DNA of 38,203 bases from Aerophototrophica crusticola (lineage in GTDB: Bacteria > Pseudomonadota > Alphaproteobacteria > Azospirillales > Azospirillaceae). The stretch covers positions 1 to 38,203 of the forward strand of contig MOEB01000038.1 of the NCBI GenBank assembly GCA_001939945.1. The letters run 5' to 3'. Position 1 is the first letter of the stretch. The number at the start of each line of letters is the position of its first letter. Under the pieces are notes generated by a model, which ran no database searches, had not been told where the DNA came from, and saw only the letters and a list, made by a program, of their open reading frames with translations. A program made the translations under genes and the position numbers. Shown one piece after another: positions 26,616 through 34,870 of this stretch.

Positions 26616-26643
26616 GGGCGGCGCCGGAGAACCGGCGCCGCCC
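26616..26643 (+). terminator. Strong hairpin after the RTX gene
   Basis: A perfect 12-bp stem, GGGCGGCGCCGG (26616-26627) with CCGGCGCCGCCC (26632-26643), has a 4-nt AGAA loop and starts 13 bases after the RTX stop. The following TTCGGCTTTCCC is only weakly T-rich. It may terminate or attenuate transcription, or block 3' decay, so that RTX mRNA exceeds the downstream glycosyltransferase mRNA. Confidence 0.7.
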
Positions 26644-26676
26644 TTCGGCTTTCCCTGAGCGGCCCCCGGAGAACCC

Positions 26677-28926
26677 ATGGACCAGGCCCTGTTCCCCCAC
26701 TGCACCGACATCCAGGCGGAGTTTCCGGCGCCCACCGCGGCGCTTTTCGCCGTTGCGGGTGAATTCCGGCTGCTGCTGTGGGACGGCCCGGGGGCCGCGG
26801 CGCCCAAGGGCCTGCGCCTTGCCGTAGACGGGCGGCCGGCGCACCCGCCCTATACCCTGTTGACCGTGGGCCGGGCGGGGGGCCACCGCACCTTGGCCCT
26901 GGTGCAGGTCCCGGACAACCTGGGCAGCCCGGTGCTGACCCTGGGCAGCGCCGGGGGCGACATCCTGTGCCTGGCGGAGGGGGTGGATGCCCGCGACTTC
27001 GACCCCAGCGCCCTGCTGGACGGGCTGGAGCCGCCGCAGAAGCTGCGGCTGGTGCGGCTGTTCCTGGATTTCGGGCGTAGCCACGCGGCCTTGCGCACGG
27101 ACGCGGCCTATGTGGATGCCTGCCGCCGCCTGGTGACGGCGCTGGCCGCCAAGCCCCAGCCGATCCAGGCCCGGGTGGCGGCCACGGACCGGCTGGTCTA
27201 CCTGGAGGGGGGCATGGCCCCCGCCTTCGGGGAGCTGCTGGACAGCGCCGTGCTTCTGGACGGGGCGCTGGCCGCCCTGGCGGTCAAGCCGGAGCTGGGC
27301 CGGGTGGCCGACCGCAAGGGCCAGCGCCCGCTGCGGGTGGTGCTGGACCGGGCCCTGTGCCGGGACGACGCCCTGTTGGTGCTGGTGGGCGAGGGGGGGC
27401 TTGCCCTGCGCAGCCCGCGCGGCGCGGACGGCAAGCTGCCGACGCTGTTGCAGGCGGGGGCCAGGGGCAAGCCGCTGCCCGCCGGGGTGCGCGACTTCTT
27501 CACCAAGGCGCTGGGGGAACGCCCCGGCACGGACCAGGCCGCCGCCGCGGCCCTGCGGGAGGTGCAGGTGCTGGCCCCGCTGGCGCGCCGCCAGGCCAGC
27601 GACCCGGGCCTGTCCATCGGCGCCGGGCTGGACCTGGCCATCCCCGGCCCGGACGGCGGGCTGTTCGTGGCAGGCTGGCTGCATGACCCGGAGGGGCTGG
27701 CCGACGGGCTGTCGGTGCTGAGCCCCTTCAGCCCCGCCCGGACGGTGGGGCGGGACGCGGTGCGCTTCCCGCGGGAGGACATCGCCACCCTGTACAAGGC
27801 GGCCCCCGGCGGCCGCCCCGGCTTCGCCGCCTGGCTGCCCGGCCCCGCCGCCGACGCGCGGCTGCGGCAGGTGCGGGCGGAGCTGAAACTGAAGTCCGGC
27901 GGGTTCATCGAGCTGGTGGCGCCGCCGCGCCCCGCCGACTGGGCCGCCTGCCGCGCCGCCGTTCTGGGCGCCGTGCCGCCCCAGGCGCTGACGCCGCAGG
28001 GGCTGGAGCAGGTGATCGCCCCCGCCGTCGCCGCCCTGCATCGGGCCCACATGGGGACACGGCACGAGCCGGAGGAGATCGTCTTCGGCACGCCGCCCAA
28101 GGACCCGGCGGTGAGCGTCATCGTGCCGCTGTACAGGAACCTGTCGTTCCTGCGCTTCCAGATGGCGGCCTTCGCCACGGACCCCAGCCTGGCCGGGGTG
28201 GATCTGCGCTTCGTGCTGGACAGTCCGGAGCAGCGGGACGAGCTGGTGCATTTCCTGGAGGGGTTGCACGGGCTCTACGGCCTGCCCTTCACCCTGCTGG
28301 TGCAGCCGGCCAATTACGGCTTCTCCGCCGCCAACAATGCGGGCGCCGAGGGGGCGAGGGGCCGGTTCCTGCTGCTGCTGAACAGCGACGTCATCCCCGA
28401 CCGGCCGGGCTGGCTGCCGGGGCTGGTGGAGATGCTGGAGTCGGACGAGCGCATCGGCGCCGTGGGGCCGAAGCTGCTGTTCGACGACGACAGCTTGCAG
28501 CACGCGGGCCTTTACTTCGACCGGGACCCGCGAGGCCGCTGGTACAACCACCATTACTTTAAAGGCATGCCGCGGGACTTCGCCCCCGCCTGCAAGCCCC
28601 GCCGTGTCCCCGGTGTGACCGGGGCCTGCCTGATGATGTCACGGGATCTGTACGCGCATCTCGGCGGGCTTTCGGAGGATTATGTCATCGGCGACTTCGA
28701 GGACAGCGATTTGTGCCTGCGCATCCGGCAGGCCGGCTTCGAGATCGTCTATGAGCCCCGGGTCGAGCTGTACCACCTGGAGCGCCAATCCATCACGCGC
28801 CACGCCGGGTACACCCGCGGCGTGGCCTCCCTCTACAACGGCTGGCTGCATGCCGGCCGCTGGAGCGACACCATGGCCGAGCTGATGTCCCAGGACTGGC
28901 AGCCCGCCGGCGGGGCCCGCCGATGA
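26677..28926 (+). CDS. Large glycosyltransferase: N-terminal modules plus GT2 domain
   Basis: The 749-residue product has a GT2 (GT-A) domain at about 477-715. It includes VSVIVPLYRN (479-488), GFSAANNAGA, the metal site NSD at 569-571 (LLLLNSDVIPDRPGWL), HAGLYF, and the late acidic motif DFEDSDLCLRIR (673-684) that gives the catalytic base. It should be active. Residues 1-470 are unusual: a 'GGLFVAGWLHDPEG...GRDAVRFPREDI...GFAAWLPG' module lies at 326-388 and similar, weaker stretches occur before. The module may bind glycan or partner proteins. The stop shares ATGA (28923-28926) with the methyltransferase gene, so they are coupled. It is paralogous to the degenerate protein at 31123-33354. 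The sugar is unknown. Confidence 0.9.
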   Translation: MDQALFPHCTDIQAEFPAPTAALFAVAGEFRLLLWDGPGAAAPKGLRLAVDGRPAHPPYTLLTVGRAGGHRTLALVQVPDNLGSPVLTLGSAGGDILCLAEGVDARDFDPSALLDGLEPPQKLRLVRLFLDFGRSHAALRTDAAYVDACRRLVTALAAKPQPIQARVAATDRLVYLEGGMAPAFGELLDSAVLLDGALAALAVKPELGRVADRKGQRPLRVVLDRALCRDDALLVLVGEGGLALRSPRGADGKLPTLLQAGARGKPLPAGVRDFFTKALGERPGTDQAAAAALREVQVLAPLARRQASDPGLSIGAGLDLAIPGPDGGLFVAGWLHDPEGLADGLSVLSPFSPARTVGRDAVRFPREDIATLYKAAPGGRPGFAAWLPGPAADARLRQVRAELKLKSGGFIELVAPPRPADWAACRAAVLGAVPPQALTPQGLEQVIAPAVAALHRAHMGTRHEPEEIVFGTPPKDPAVSVIVPLYRNLSFLRFQMAAFATDPSLAGVDLRFVLDSPEQRDELVHFLEGLHGLYGLPFTLLVQPANYGFSAANNAGAEGARGRFLLLLNSDVIPDRPGWLPGLVEMLESDERIGAVGPKLLFDDDSLQHAGLYFDRDPRGRWYNHHYFKGMPRDFAPACKPRRVPGVTGACLMMSRDLYAHLGGLSEDYVIGDFEDSDLCLRIRQAGFEIVYEPRVELYHLERQSITRHAGYTRGVASLYNGWLHAGRWSDTMAELMSQDWQPAGGARR

Positions 28927-29816
28927 CCGCCGAGAGCAGTTCCAACCGCGTCGTCCTGCTGCGCGGCGCGCAGAAGCCCGCGGCCCCCGTGGCGGTGCAG
29001 GCGGTCTCCGTTCCGTCGGCACCCCTGCCGGCGGATAAGGTCGAGTGGCTGTGCGAGGCGGTGGCCCGCAACCGCTTCCTGCCCGCGCCCCCGGCGGAAA
29101 AGGTGTTCATCGGCGACGGCGACTTCCGCGCCATCGGGGCGGAGTTCCTGCGCCACTTCATCACCCTGGGCGGGCTGGCGCCTGGGGAGTCGGTGCTGGA
29201 GATCGGCTGCGGCATCGGCCGCATGGCCGTGCCCCTGACCCAGTACCTGACGTCCGGCACCTATGCCGGCATGGACATCGTGGCGGACGGGATCGACTGG
29301 TGCCGCGAGGCCATTACGCCTGCATACCCCAACTTCCGGTTCGAGCACCTGGACCTGGCCAACCCTCTGTACAACCCGGCCGGGGCCCTGAACGGCGGGG
29401 CGGTGACCCTGCCTTTCGAATTCGAAAGCTTCGACTTCATCCTGCTGACCAGCGTCATCACCCACCTGCGGACTGCGGAGGTGGTGCGCTACGCGGCGGA
29501 GATGGCGCGGGTGCTGCGGCCCGGCGGGCGCGTGTTCATGAGCCTGTTCCTGATGGACAACGCCGCCCGCGCGGGCTTGGCGGCCGGGAACGGGCGCTAC
29601 GGCTTCGACCCCGCGGCGCGGGGGCCGGAGTACCTGGGCGACCCGGAGGTGCCGAACGCCGCCGTGGCCTATGACCAGCGCTTCCTGCTGGACATCTTCG
29701 CCACCCAGGGGCTGGTGCCGGCGCGGCCCATCCTGCACGGCCACTGGTCGGGCCGGGACGGGGGCGGGGCCAACTTCCAGGACATATTGGTCCTGCACCG
29801 GGAGGCGGGGGAATGA
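28923..29816 (+). CDS. SAM-dependent methyltransferase (class I)
   Basis: The 297-residue product has a Rossmann-type class I methyltransferase fold. Motif I is LEIGCGIGRMAVPL (92-105), motif II is YAGMDIV (114-120), a DLAN loop lies at 144-147, and motif IV with the following helix is FDFILLTSVITHL (170-182); ARVLRPGGRVFMSLF (195-209) closes the core. A Pro/Ala-rich leader of about 35 residues precedes it. The family methylates small molecules, and in EPS loci often sugar hydroxyls. It overlaps both neighbours by four bases (ATGA), so it is translated with the two glycosyltransferases. A role in O-methylating the glycan, perhaps capping it, is inference. Confidence 0.9.
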   Translation: MTAESSSNRVVLLRGAQKPAAPVAVQAVSVPSAPLPADKVEWLCEAVARNRFLPAPPAEKVFIGDGDFRAIGAEFLRHFITLGGLAPGESVLEIGCGIGRMAVPLTQYLTSGTYAGMDIVADGIDWCREAITPAYPNFRFEHLDLANPLYNPAGALNGGAVTLPFEFESFDFILLTSVITHLRTAEVVRYAAEMARVLRPGGRVFMSLFLMDNAARAGLAAGNGRYGFDPAARGPEYLGDPEVPNAAVAYDQRFLLDIFATQGLVPARPILHGHWSGRDGGGANFQDILVLHREAGE

Positions 29817-31126
29817 GCCACGAGCCCCGGGTCCTGCTGATCGCCCACAACCACCCCAGCCTGCATCCCGGCGGGACGGAAATCTTCGCCCACGACCTGT
29901 TCCAGTCCCTGAAGGGGCAGGGGGCGGAGGCGCTGTTCCTGGCCTGCACCAACGGCGTGCACCGCCAGCCCAAGCCCGGCACCCTGTTCCAGACGGTGGG
30001 CCGGTCGGCGGATGAACTCATCCTGTGGACCGGGCATTTCGACCGCTTCTTCCAGAGCCAGGTGGACCTGCACGGGCTGGTGCCGGAGCTGACCCGCCTG
30101 CTCCAGGCCTTCCGGCCGGACGTGGTCCATGTGCACCACACCCTGCTGCTGGGCGTGGAGATGCTGTTCCTGATCAAGCGGATCTGCCCGCAGGCCAGCA
30201 TCGTCTATACCCTGCACGACTACTACCCGATCTGTGCCCAGGACGGGCAGATGGTCACGGCCGGGGAGCACCAGCTCTGCCGCCAAGCCAGCCCGGACGC
30301 CTGCCACCGCTGCCTGCCCGACCGCACGCCCGACCAGTTCGTGCTGCGGGAGAAGCACCTGAAGTCCCTGTTCCGGCTGGTGGACCGCTTCCTGGCGCCC
30401 AGCCGCTTCCTGCGCGACCGCTACGTTGCCTGGGGGCTGGAGCCGCACCGCATCCAGGTGATGCAGAACGGCCGGCCCCCCGCCGCCCCGCCCGTGGTCC
30501 GCAAGACCGCGCGGGGGGAGAAGCGCAACCGCTTCGCCTATTTCGGCAATTTGAACCCCTACAAGGGCGTGCGGGTGGCCTTGCAAGCGGCGCGGCGGCT
30601 GGCGGAGGCGGGGGCGGACTTCACCCTGGACATCCATGGCGGGGCGCCCTTCCAGACCGACGGCTTCAAGGACGCCGTGGCGGCGGACCTCGCGGCCTGC
30701 GGGCCCCGGGTGGTGCACCACGGGCCCTACAGGCGGGAGGAGATGGCCGGCCTGCTGTCCCGCGCCGACTATGTGCTGGTGCCCAGCATCTGGTGGGAGA
30801 ACGCGCCCCTGGTGATCCAGGAGGCCTTCCAGCAGAAGCGGCCGGTCATCTGCTCCGACATCGGCGGCATGGCGGAGGCGGTGCGCGACGGGGTGGACGG
30901 GCTGCATTTCCGGGTGGGGGACGCGGCCGACCTGGCCCGCACCATGGCCCGCGCCATCAACGACCCGTCCCTCTGGGACAAGCTGGCGAAGCAGATCCCC
31001 GCGGTCCCCACCATCGACGCGGTGGCCGCCCAGCACCTGAACCTTTACCGCAGCCTTGCCGAGCGCGCGTCCGCCGCCTTCCCGCTAGCGACGCCCTCGG
31101 CCCTGACCGGATGTCCCGCGCGATGA
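29813..31126 (+). CDS. Glycosyltransferase family 4, four-cysteine subtype
   Basis: The 437-residue product is a GT-B glycosyltransferase. The N-terminal glycine loop is HPSLHPGGTEIFAHDLF (15-31). The donor site is VLVPSIWWENAPLVIQEAFQQKRPVICSDIGGMAEAV, with the two conserved glutamates. A C-x14-C-x7-C-x2-C cluster follows DYYPI, matching its paralogue at 33369-34691 in spacing, so a bound metal or disulfide-like brace is possible. The ATG overlaps the methyltransferase stop; the stop overlaps the next start at 31123. The pair probably adds related sugars in the same glycan. Family is certain and sugar unknown. Confidence 0.92.
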   Translation: MSHEPRVLLIAHNHPSLHPGGTEIFAHDLFQSLKGQGAEALFLACTNGVHRQPKPGTLFQTVGRSADELILWTGHFDRFFQSQVDLHGLVPELTRLLQAFRPDVVHVHHTLLLGVEMLFLIKRICPQASIVYTLHDYYPICAQDGQMVTAGEHQLCRQASPDACHRCLPDRTPDQFVLREKHLKSLFRLVDRFLAPSRFLRDRYVAWGLEPHRIQVMQNGRPPAAPPVVRKTARGEKRNRFAYFGNLNPYKGVRVALQAARRLAEAGADFTLDIHGGAPFQTDGFKDAVAADLAACGPRVVHHGPYRREEMAGLLSRADYVLVPSIWWENAPLVIQEAFQQKRPVICSDIGGMAEAVRDGVDGLHFRVGDAADLARTMARAINDPSLWDKLAKQIPAVPTIDAVAAQHLNLYRSLAERASAAFPLATPSALTGCPAR

Positions 31127-33354
31127 AAAGCACCGCGACGCCCCCGGCGGCCCCAAGACCGCCCTCGATCTCCACCCAGCCGCCCAGCCTGGCCCGCATC
31201 GCCCTGGCCGTGTTGGTGGACGAGCATACCCTGTTGCTGCTGGGCACCGCCGAGCAGGCCCTGCCGGCGGAAAGCACCGCCCTGCTGGAGGAGAGCGGCC
31301 TGCGCGCCCGCTTCCGCAGCCTTGCCCTGGGCAGCGGGGCCGCGCCCTGGTTCGTGGCGACGCTGACCGCCCCTGACCTCGCCCGGCACAAGACCGGCCG
31401 CCTGTTGGTGGACCTCGGCGGCGGCGGGGAGGTGGCGCTGCCCAAGCTGGCCAACGTCCGGCTGGACAAGGGCCAGTTCCTGGAGGCTTGCCGGGAGCAC
31501 GTGCCCGGCGCCCTGGCGCTGGTGGCCGACTTCCTGCTGGCGGGGCTGGACAAGGCCAACGCCCCGGCCACGCCGCGCCTTGCCCACCTGCTGGGACAGG
31601 TGCTGGAGGCGGCGGCCGAGCGGGATGGCTTCGGCGAGATCTTCGGGCGGATGGGGGAGGAGGGGGGCCTGCTGCTCCAGGGCTGGAGCGAGGGGCTGGC
31701 CCCCGGCGCGCAGACCCTGTGGTTCGCGGACCCGGCCACCGGCCTGCCCCAACCCCATGAGGCGCTGGTGGGGCGCTTCCCCCGCGCCGACCTGCCCGCC
31801 ACGGCCCACGGCGTCGTCGCCGTGCTGGCGGAGGCGGACCTGAAGCCGGACGCCATCCGCCGCGCCTGGTTCCGCACGGAGGCGGGCTGGCGTTTCCTTG
31901 AGTCCTTCGAGGGCCGCACCTGCCTGGCCGACGGCGTCGCCACCGCCCATTTGCGCGACATGCTGGGCGCGTTGAAGGGCGACGAGGCCACCTGCAAGGC
32001 CATCCGCAAGGCCGCCCATGCAAGGTTCGAGGGGCATGACACGGTGGCCCGGCTGGAGGCGCCGGTGCGCATGGCCCTGGACCACGCCATCCGGGTGGAG
32101 GGGGCGGGCGTTTTCGTCCAGGGCTGGATGCTGGACCCGGAGGCCCGGGTGGCGAGCATCACCCTGCGCGGCCCCGGCACGCGGGCGCGGGTGGACCTGG
32201 CCTGGTCCCGCACCCGCCGGGCGGACGTGTCCCAGGCCTTCGGCAAGGACGCGCTGTTCACCGGGCGGCTGTTCCCCGGCCTGGACGACCACGGCTTCAT
32301 CGCCTGGGTCCCGGCCACGGGCGCGCAGGGGCGCTGGTACCTGCAACTGGATCTGGAGGACGGGCAGGTGGGCTTCCTGCCGGTCCCGGCCGCCCCGCCG
32401 CCGCCGGACCTGGCGCCGCGGGTGCTGAACGCCCTGGACATGGCCGACCCCCGCGCCACCACCGTGGTGGCCAAGCACCTGGGCCCGCTGCTGCGGGCGG
32501 CGGGGGGGGCCAGCAAGGCCGCCCTCGCCCCCGCCGTGGTGGGCATGGGGGGTGAGGTGGCGGCACCGCGGGTCAGCGTGGTCATCGCCGTGGCCCACTG
32601 GCGCGAGGACCTGGACCTGCACCTGGCCCGCTTCGCCATCGACCCGGACTTCGCGGGCTGCGAGGTGCTGGTGGCGGCCGGGCCGCAGGCGGACCCGAAG
32701 CTGGCCGGCCGCCTGCGCGCCGCCGCCCAGTTCTACCGCCGGCCGGTGCGGCTGGTGCCGGTGCCCTGGGCCCGGCACGGGCTGGACGCCGTGGCCGCGG
32801 CCCTGCCCCATGCGCGGGCGCCGCGGGTGCTGCTGATGGGGGCCGGGGTGATGCCGCTGGTGCCGGGCTGGCTGTCCGACCTGGAGCTGGCCCTGGACGA
32901 GGCGGGCACGGGCGAGGCCATGGTCAGCCCCACCCTGCTCTATGAGGACTTCTCCGTCCGCTATGCCGGCTACCGGCGGGAGGACGGGGCGGCGGAGCGG
33001 CCGGGCGGCATGGTGCCCGCCTATGCCGGCTACCCCTATGCCTGGCTGCCCGAGGGCGGCCCGCGGGAGGTGGCGGCGGCCAGTGCCGACTGCGTGCTGC
33101 TGCCCACCCCGCTGGCCCTGAAGGCGGCGAAGGGCGTCGGCGCCTTCGTGGGTGCCGAGGCCGCGGGGCTGGATTTGAGCTTCCGCGCGCAGACCCATGG
33201 GGCCCGCTGCCTCTGGCTGCCGGAGGTGCGGCTGGTGGCGGTGGAGGAGGGGGCCGCGGGCGAGGTGCCCTACTGGCACCACACCGGCGCCCTGGTGGAC
33301 CGCTGGATGTTCGAGACCGCCTGGCCCGAGGCGGGCCGCATGGCCGCCGAGTAA
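31123..33354 (+). CDS. GT2-like protein with lost catalytic residues (pseudo-glycosyltransferase)
   Basis: The 743-residue product is paralogous in layout to the 749-residue GT2 protein. It has two copies of a 'G-GW...RxD...GF' module (about 181-240 and 327-396) and a C-terminal GT2-like domain from 483 (PRVSVVIAVAHWRED). That domain has GAG at 573-575 where the paralogue has NSD, and GAEAAGLDLSFR (677-688) in place of DFEDSDLCLR, so the metal ligand and base are gone. It is full length, without frameshift, and keeps the coupled start (ATGA at 31123-31126) and the same codon style, so it is under selection rather than decaying. It may be a scaffold or allosteric partner. A start 12 bases upstream (31111) is possible. 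Confidence 0.88.
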   Translation: MKSTATPPAAPRPPSISTQPPSLARIALAVLVDEHTLLLLGTAEQALPAESTALLEESGLRARFRSLALGSGAAPWFVATLTAPDLARHKTGRLLVDLGGGGEVALPKLANVRLDKGQFLEACREHVPGALALVADFLLAGLDKANAPATPRLAHLLGQVLEAAAERDGFGEIFGRMGEEGGLLLQGWSEGLAPGAQTLWFADPATGLPQPHEALVGRFPRADLPATAHGVVAVLAEADLKPDAIRRAWFRTEAGWRFLESFEGRTCLADGVATAHLRDMLGALKGDEATCKAIRKAAHARFEGHDTVARLEAPVRMALDHAIRVEGAGVFVQGWMLDPEARVASITLRGPGTRARVDLAWSRTRRADVSQAFGKDALFTGRLFPGLDDHGFIAWVPATGAQGRWYLQLDLEDGQVGFLPVPAAPPPPDLAPRVLNALDMADPRATTVVAKHLGPLLRAAGGASKAALAPAVVGMGGEVAAPRVSVVIAVAHWREDLDLHLARFAIDPDFAGCEVLVAAGPQADPKLAGRLRAAAQFYRRPVRLVPVPWARHGLDAVAAALPHARAPRVLLMGAGVMPLVPGWLSDLELALDEAGTGEAMVSPTLLYEDFSVRYAGYRREDGAAERPGGMVPAYAGYPYAWLPEGGPREVAAASADCVLLPTPLALKAAKGVGAFVGAEAAGLDLSFRAQTHGARCLWLPEVRLVAVEEGAAGEVPYWHHTGALVDRWMFETAWPEAGRMAAE

Positions 33355-33368
33355 GGGGAACGGGGATC

Positions 33369-34691
33369 ATGACGAAACGCGTTTTGGTGATCAGCCACGG
33401 CCACCCGTCCTTCTCCCTCGGTGGGGCGGAGGTGGCGAGCTACAGCCTGTTCCAGGGCCTGTCGGAGCTGCCGGGGTGGGAAAGCCATTACCTGGCCCGC
33501 ATCGCCCCGCCGGTGCAGGCGCACCGCGGCTCCAACCTCATGTGGCTGCGGCAGAAGGAGCGGGAGGTGCTCTGGCATGCCAATGCCTATGACCACTTCA
33601 AATGCTCCAGCCGCGACCTGAGCGGCATCGAGCGGGACTTCATCCGCTATGTGCGGGACCTCCAGCCGGACGTGGTGCACTTCCACCATTTCCTGGGCAT
33701 GGGGGTGGAGACGATCTTCGCCCTGAAGCGCGCCTTCCCGCGTCTGCCCGTGGTTGTGACGTTCCACGAGTACCTGTCCATCTGCAACCACCACGGCCAG
33801 ATGGTGAAGACCGGTCGCTTCGCCCTTTGCTACAAGTCCGGCCCGGCGGAGTGCGCCGGCTGCTTCCCCGACATCGGGGAGGCGCGGCTGTTCGAGCGGG
33901 AGCTGTACCTCAAGAGCTTCCTGGGCATGGCGGACCTGTATGTCAGCCCCAGCCACTTCCTGATCGACCGGTACGTGGACTGGGGCTTGCCCCGGGACAA
34001 GTTCCACATGATCGAGAACGGGCTGACGGTGGAGGGCATCGCCCCGCCCCGGCCCCTGAAGGAAGGCGGCAAGCGCAACCGCTTCGCCTTCTTCGGCCAG
34101 CTCACCGAGTTCAAGGGCGCCCACGTCCTGGTGGAGGCGGTGGGGCGGGTGCCGAAGGAGGTCTGGGGCGAGGACGGGGCGCTGGCCATCTTCGGCGGCA
34201 ATTTGGAACGCCAGCCGGAGCCCTACCAGAAGCGGTTCCATGCCGCGGTGGAGAAGGCGGGGGAGCGGGTGCGCTTCTACGGCGCCTACCGCTCCCCGGA
34301 GCTGCCGGGCCTGATGAAGGACGTGGACTGGGTGGTGATGCCCAGCATCTGGTGGGAGAACAGCCCCGTCGTCATCCAGGAGGCCTTCCTGCACGGCCGC
34401 CCGCTGCTGGCCAGCAACATCGGCGGCATGGCGGAGAAGGTGCGCGACCGGGTGGACGGGCTGCACTTCCGCGCCGGCAGCGTGGAGGATTTGGTGGACC
34501 GCATGGTGGAGGCCATCGGGACCCCCGGCCTGTGGGACACTCTGCGCAACGGCATCACCCAGCCCATCGACCGGCTGGAGTGCGCCCGGCAGCATGCGGT
34601 GCTGTATGACCGGCTGCTGGCCCGCCATGGCGGCGTCTCCGTCGGCGCCGGCGCGCTGCCGGTGGAGCGGGCTGTCGCCGGGCCGGTGTGA
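33369..34691 (+). CDS. Glycosyltransferase family 4, four-cysteine subtype (second copy)
   Basis: The 440-residue product is a GT-B glycosyltransferase. The glycine loop is HPSFSLGGAEVASYSLF and the donor site VVMPSIWWENSPVVIQEAFLHGRPLLASNIGGMAEKV. The C-x14-C-x7-C-x2-C cluster of its paralogue at 29813-31126 is conserved with identical spacing, and both contain MPSIWWEN-type and GGMAE motifs. The start (MTKRVLVISHGHPS) is 14 bp past the previous stop with GGGGA before it. It is the second half of a GT2-like/GT4 pair, suggesting a duplication of the GT2+GT4 unit. It ends one base into a possible start of the next frame (TGATG). Sugar unknown. Confidence 0.92.
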   Translation: MTKRVLVISHGHPSFSLGGAEVASYSLFQGLSELPGWESHYLARIAPPVQAHRGSNLMWLRQKEREVLWHANAYDHFKCSSRDLSGIERDFIRYVRDLQPDVVHFHHFLGMGVETIFALKRAFPRLPVVVTFHEYLSICNHHGQMVKTGRFALCYKSGPAECAGCFPDIGEARLFERELYLKSFLGMADLYVSPSHFLIDRYVDWGLPRDKFHMIENGLTVEGIAPPRPLKEGGKRNRFAFFGQLTEFKGAHVLVEAVGRVPKEVWGEDGALAIFGGNLERQPEPYQKRFHAAVEKAGERVRFYGAYRSPELPGLMKDVDWVVMPSIWWENSPVVIQEAFLHGRPLLASNIGGMAEKVRDRVDGLHFRAGSVEDLVDRMVEAIGTPGLWDTLRNGITQPIDRLECARQHAVLYDRLLARHGGVSVGAGALPVERAVAGPV

Positions 34692-34777
34692 TGAGGGTGG
34701 CGCCGACCTTGCTGCGCGACGCCACGCGCCCTTGGCTATGCTCACGCATCATGAGCGTGGGTCAAAGCAAGCCGTTT

Positions 34778-34865
34778 CCCCTGCGAAAGCAGGGGCCCAC
34801 GGTTTTTGACCCGCCATCGAACGCACGAGTGGTTGAAGAACTGTGGGCCCCTGCTTTCGCAGGGG
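34778..34865. repeat. Palindromic repeat with perfect 23-bp arms
   Basis: A 23-bp arm (34778-34800, beginning CCCCTGCGAAAGCAGGGGCC) is exactly inverted at 34843-34865 with a 42-bp spacer. Each arm is itself a hairpin (CCCCTGC-GAAA-GCAGGGG). This is a BIME-type insert, of a different sequence class from the repeats at 14.3 and 17.2 kb. It lies between the GT4 stop and the beta-propeller gene inside the operon. The GGGGAGG at its right edge is the only ribosome binding site-like sequence near the next gene. Confidence 0.88.
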
Positions 34866-34870
34866 AGGCA

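Noticed and set aside
26551-28554. Long minus-strand frame opposite the RTX and GT2 genes
   Set aside because: It has low-complexity composition and runs across the RTX stop, the hairpin and the GT2 start; the plus-strand genes have clear motifs.
34691-34870. Upstream coding extension of the beta-propeller gene
   Set aside because: The translation passes through the 23-bp palindromic repeat and would put the signal peptide about 60 residues inside the protein. I keep it as an alternative start only.
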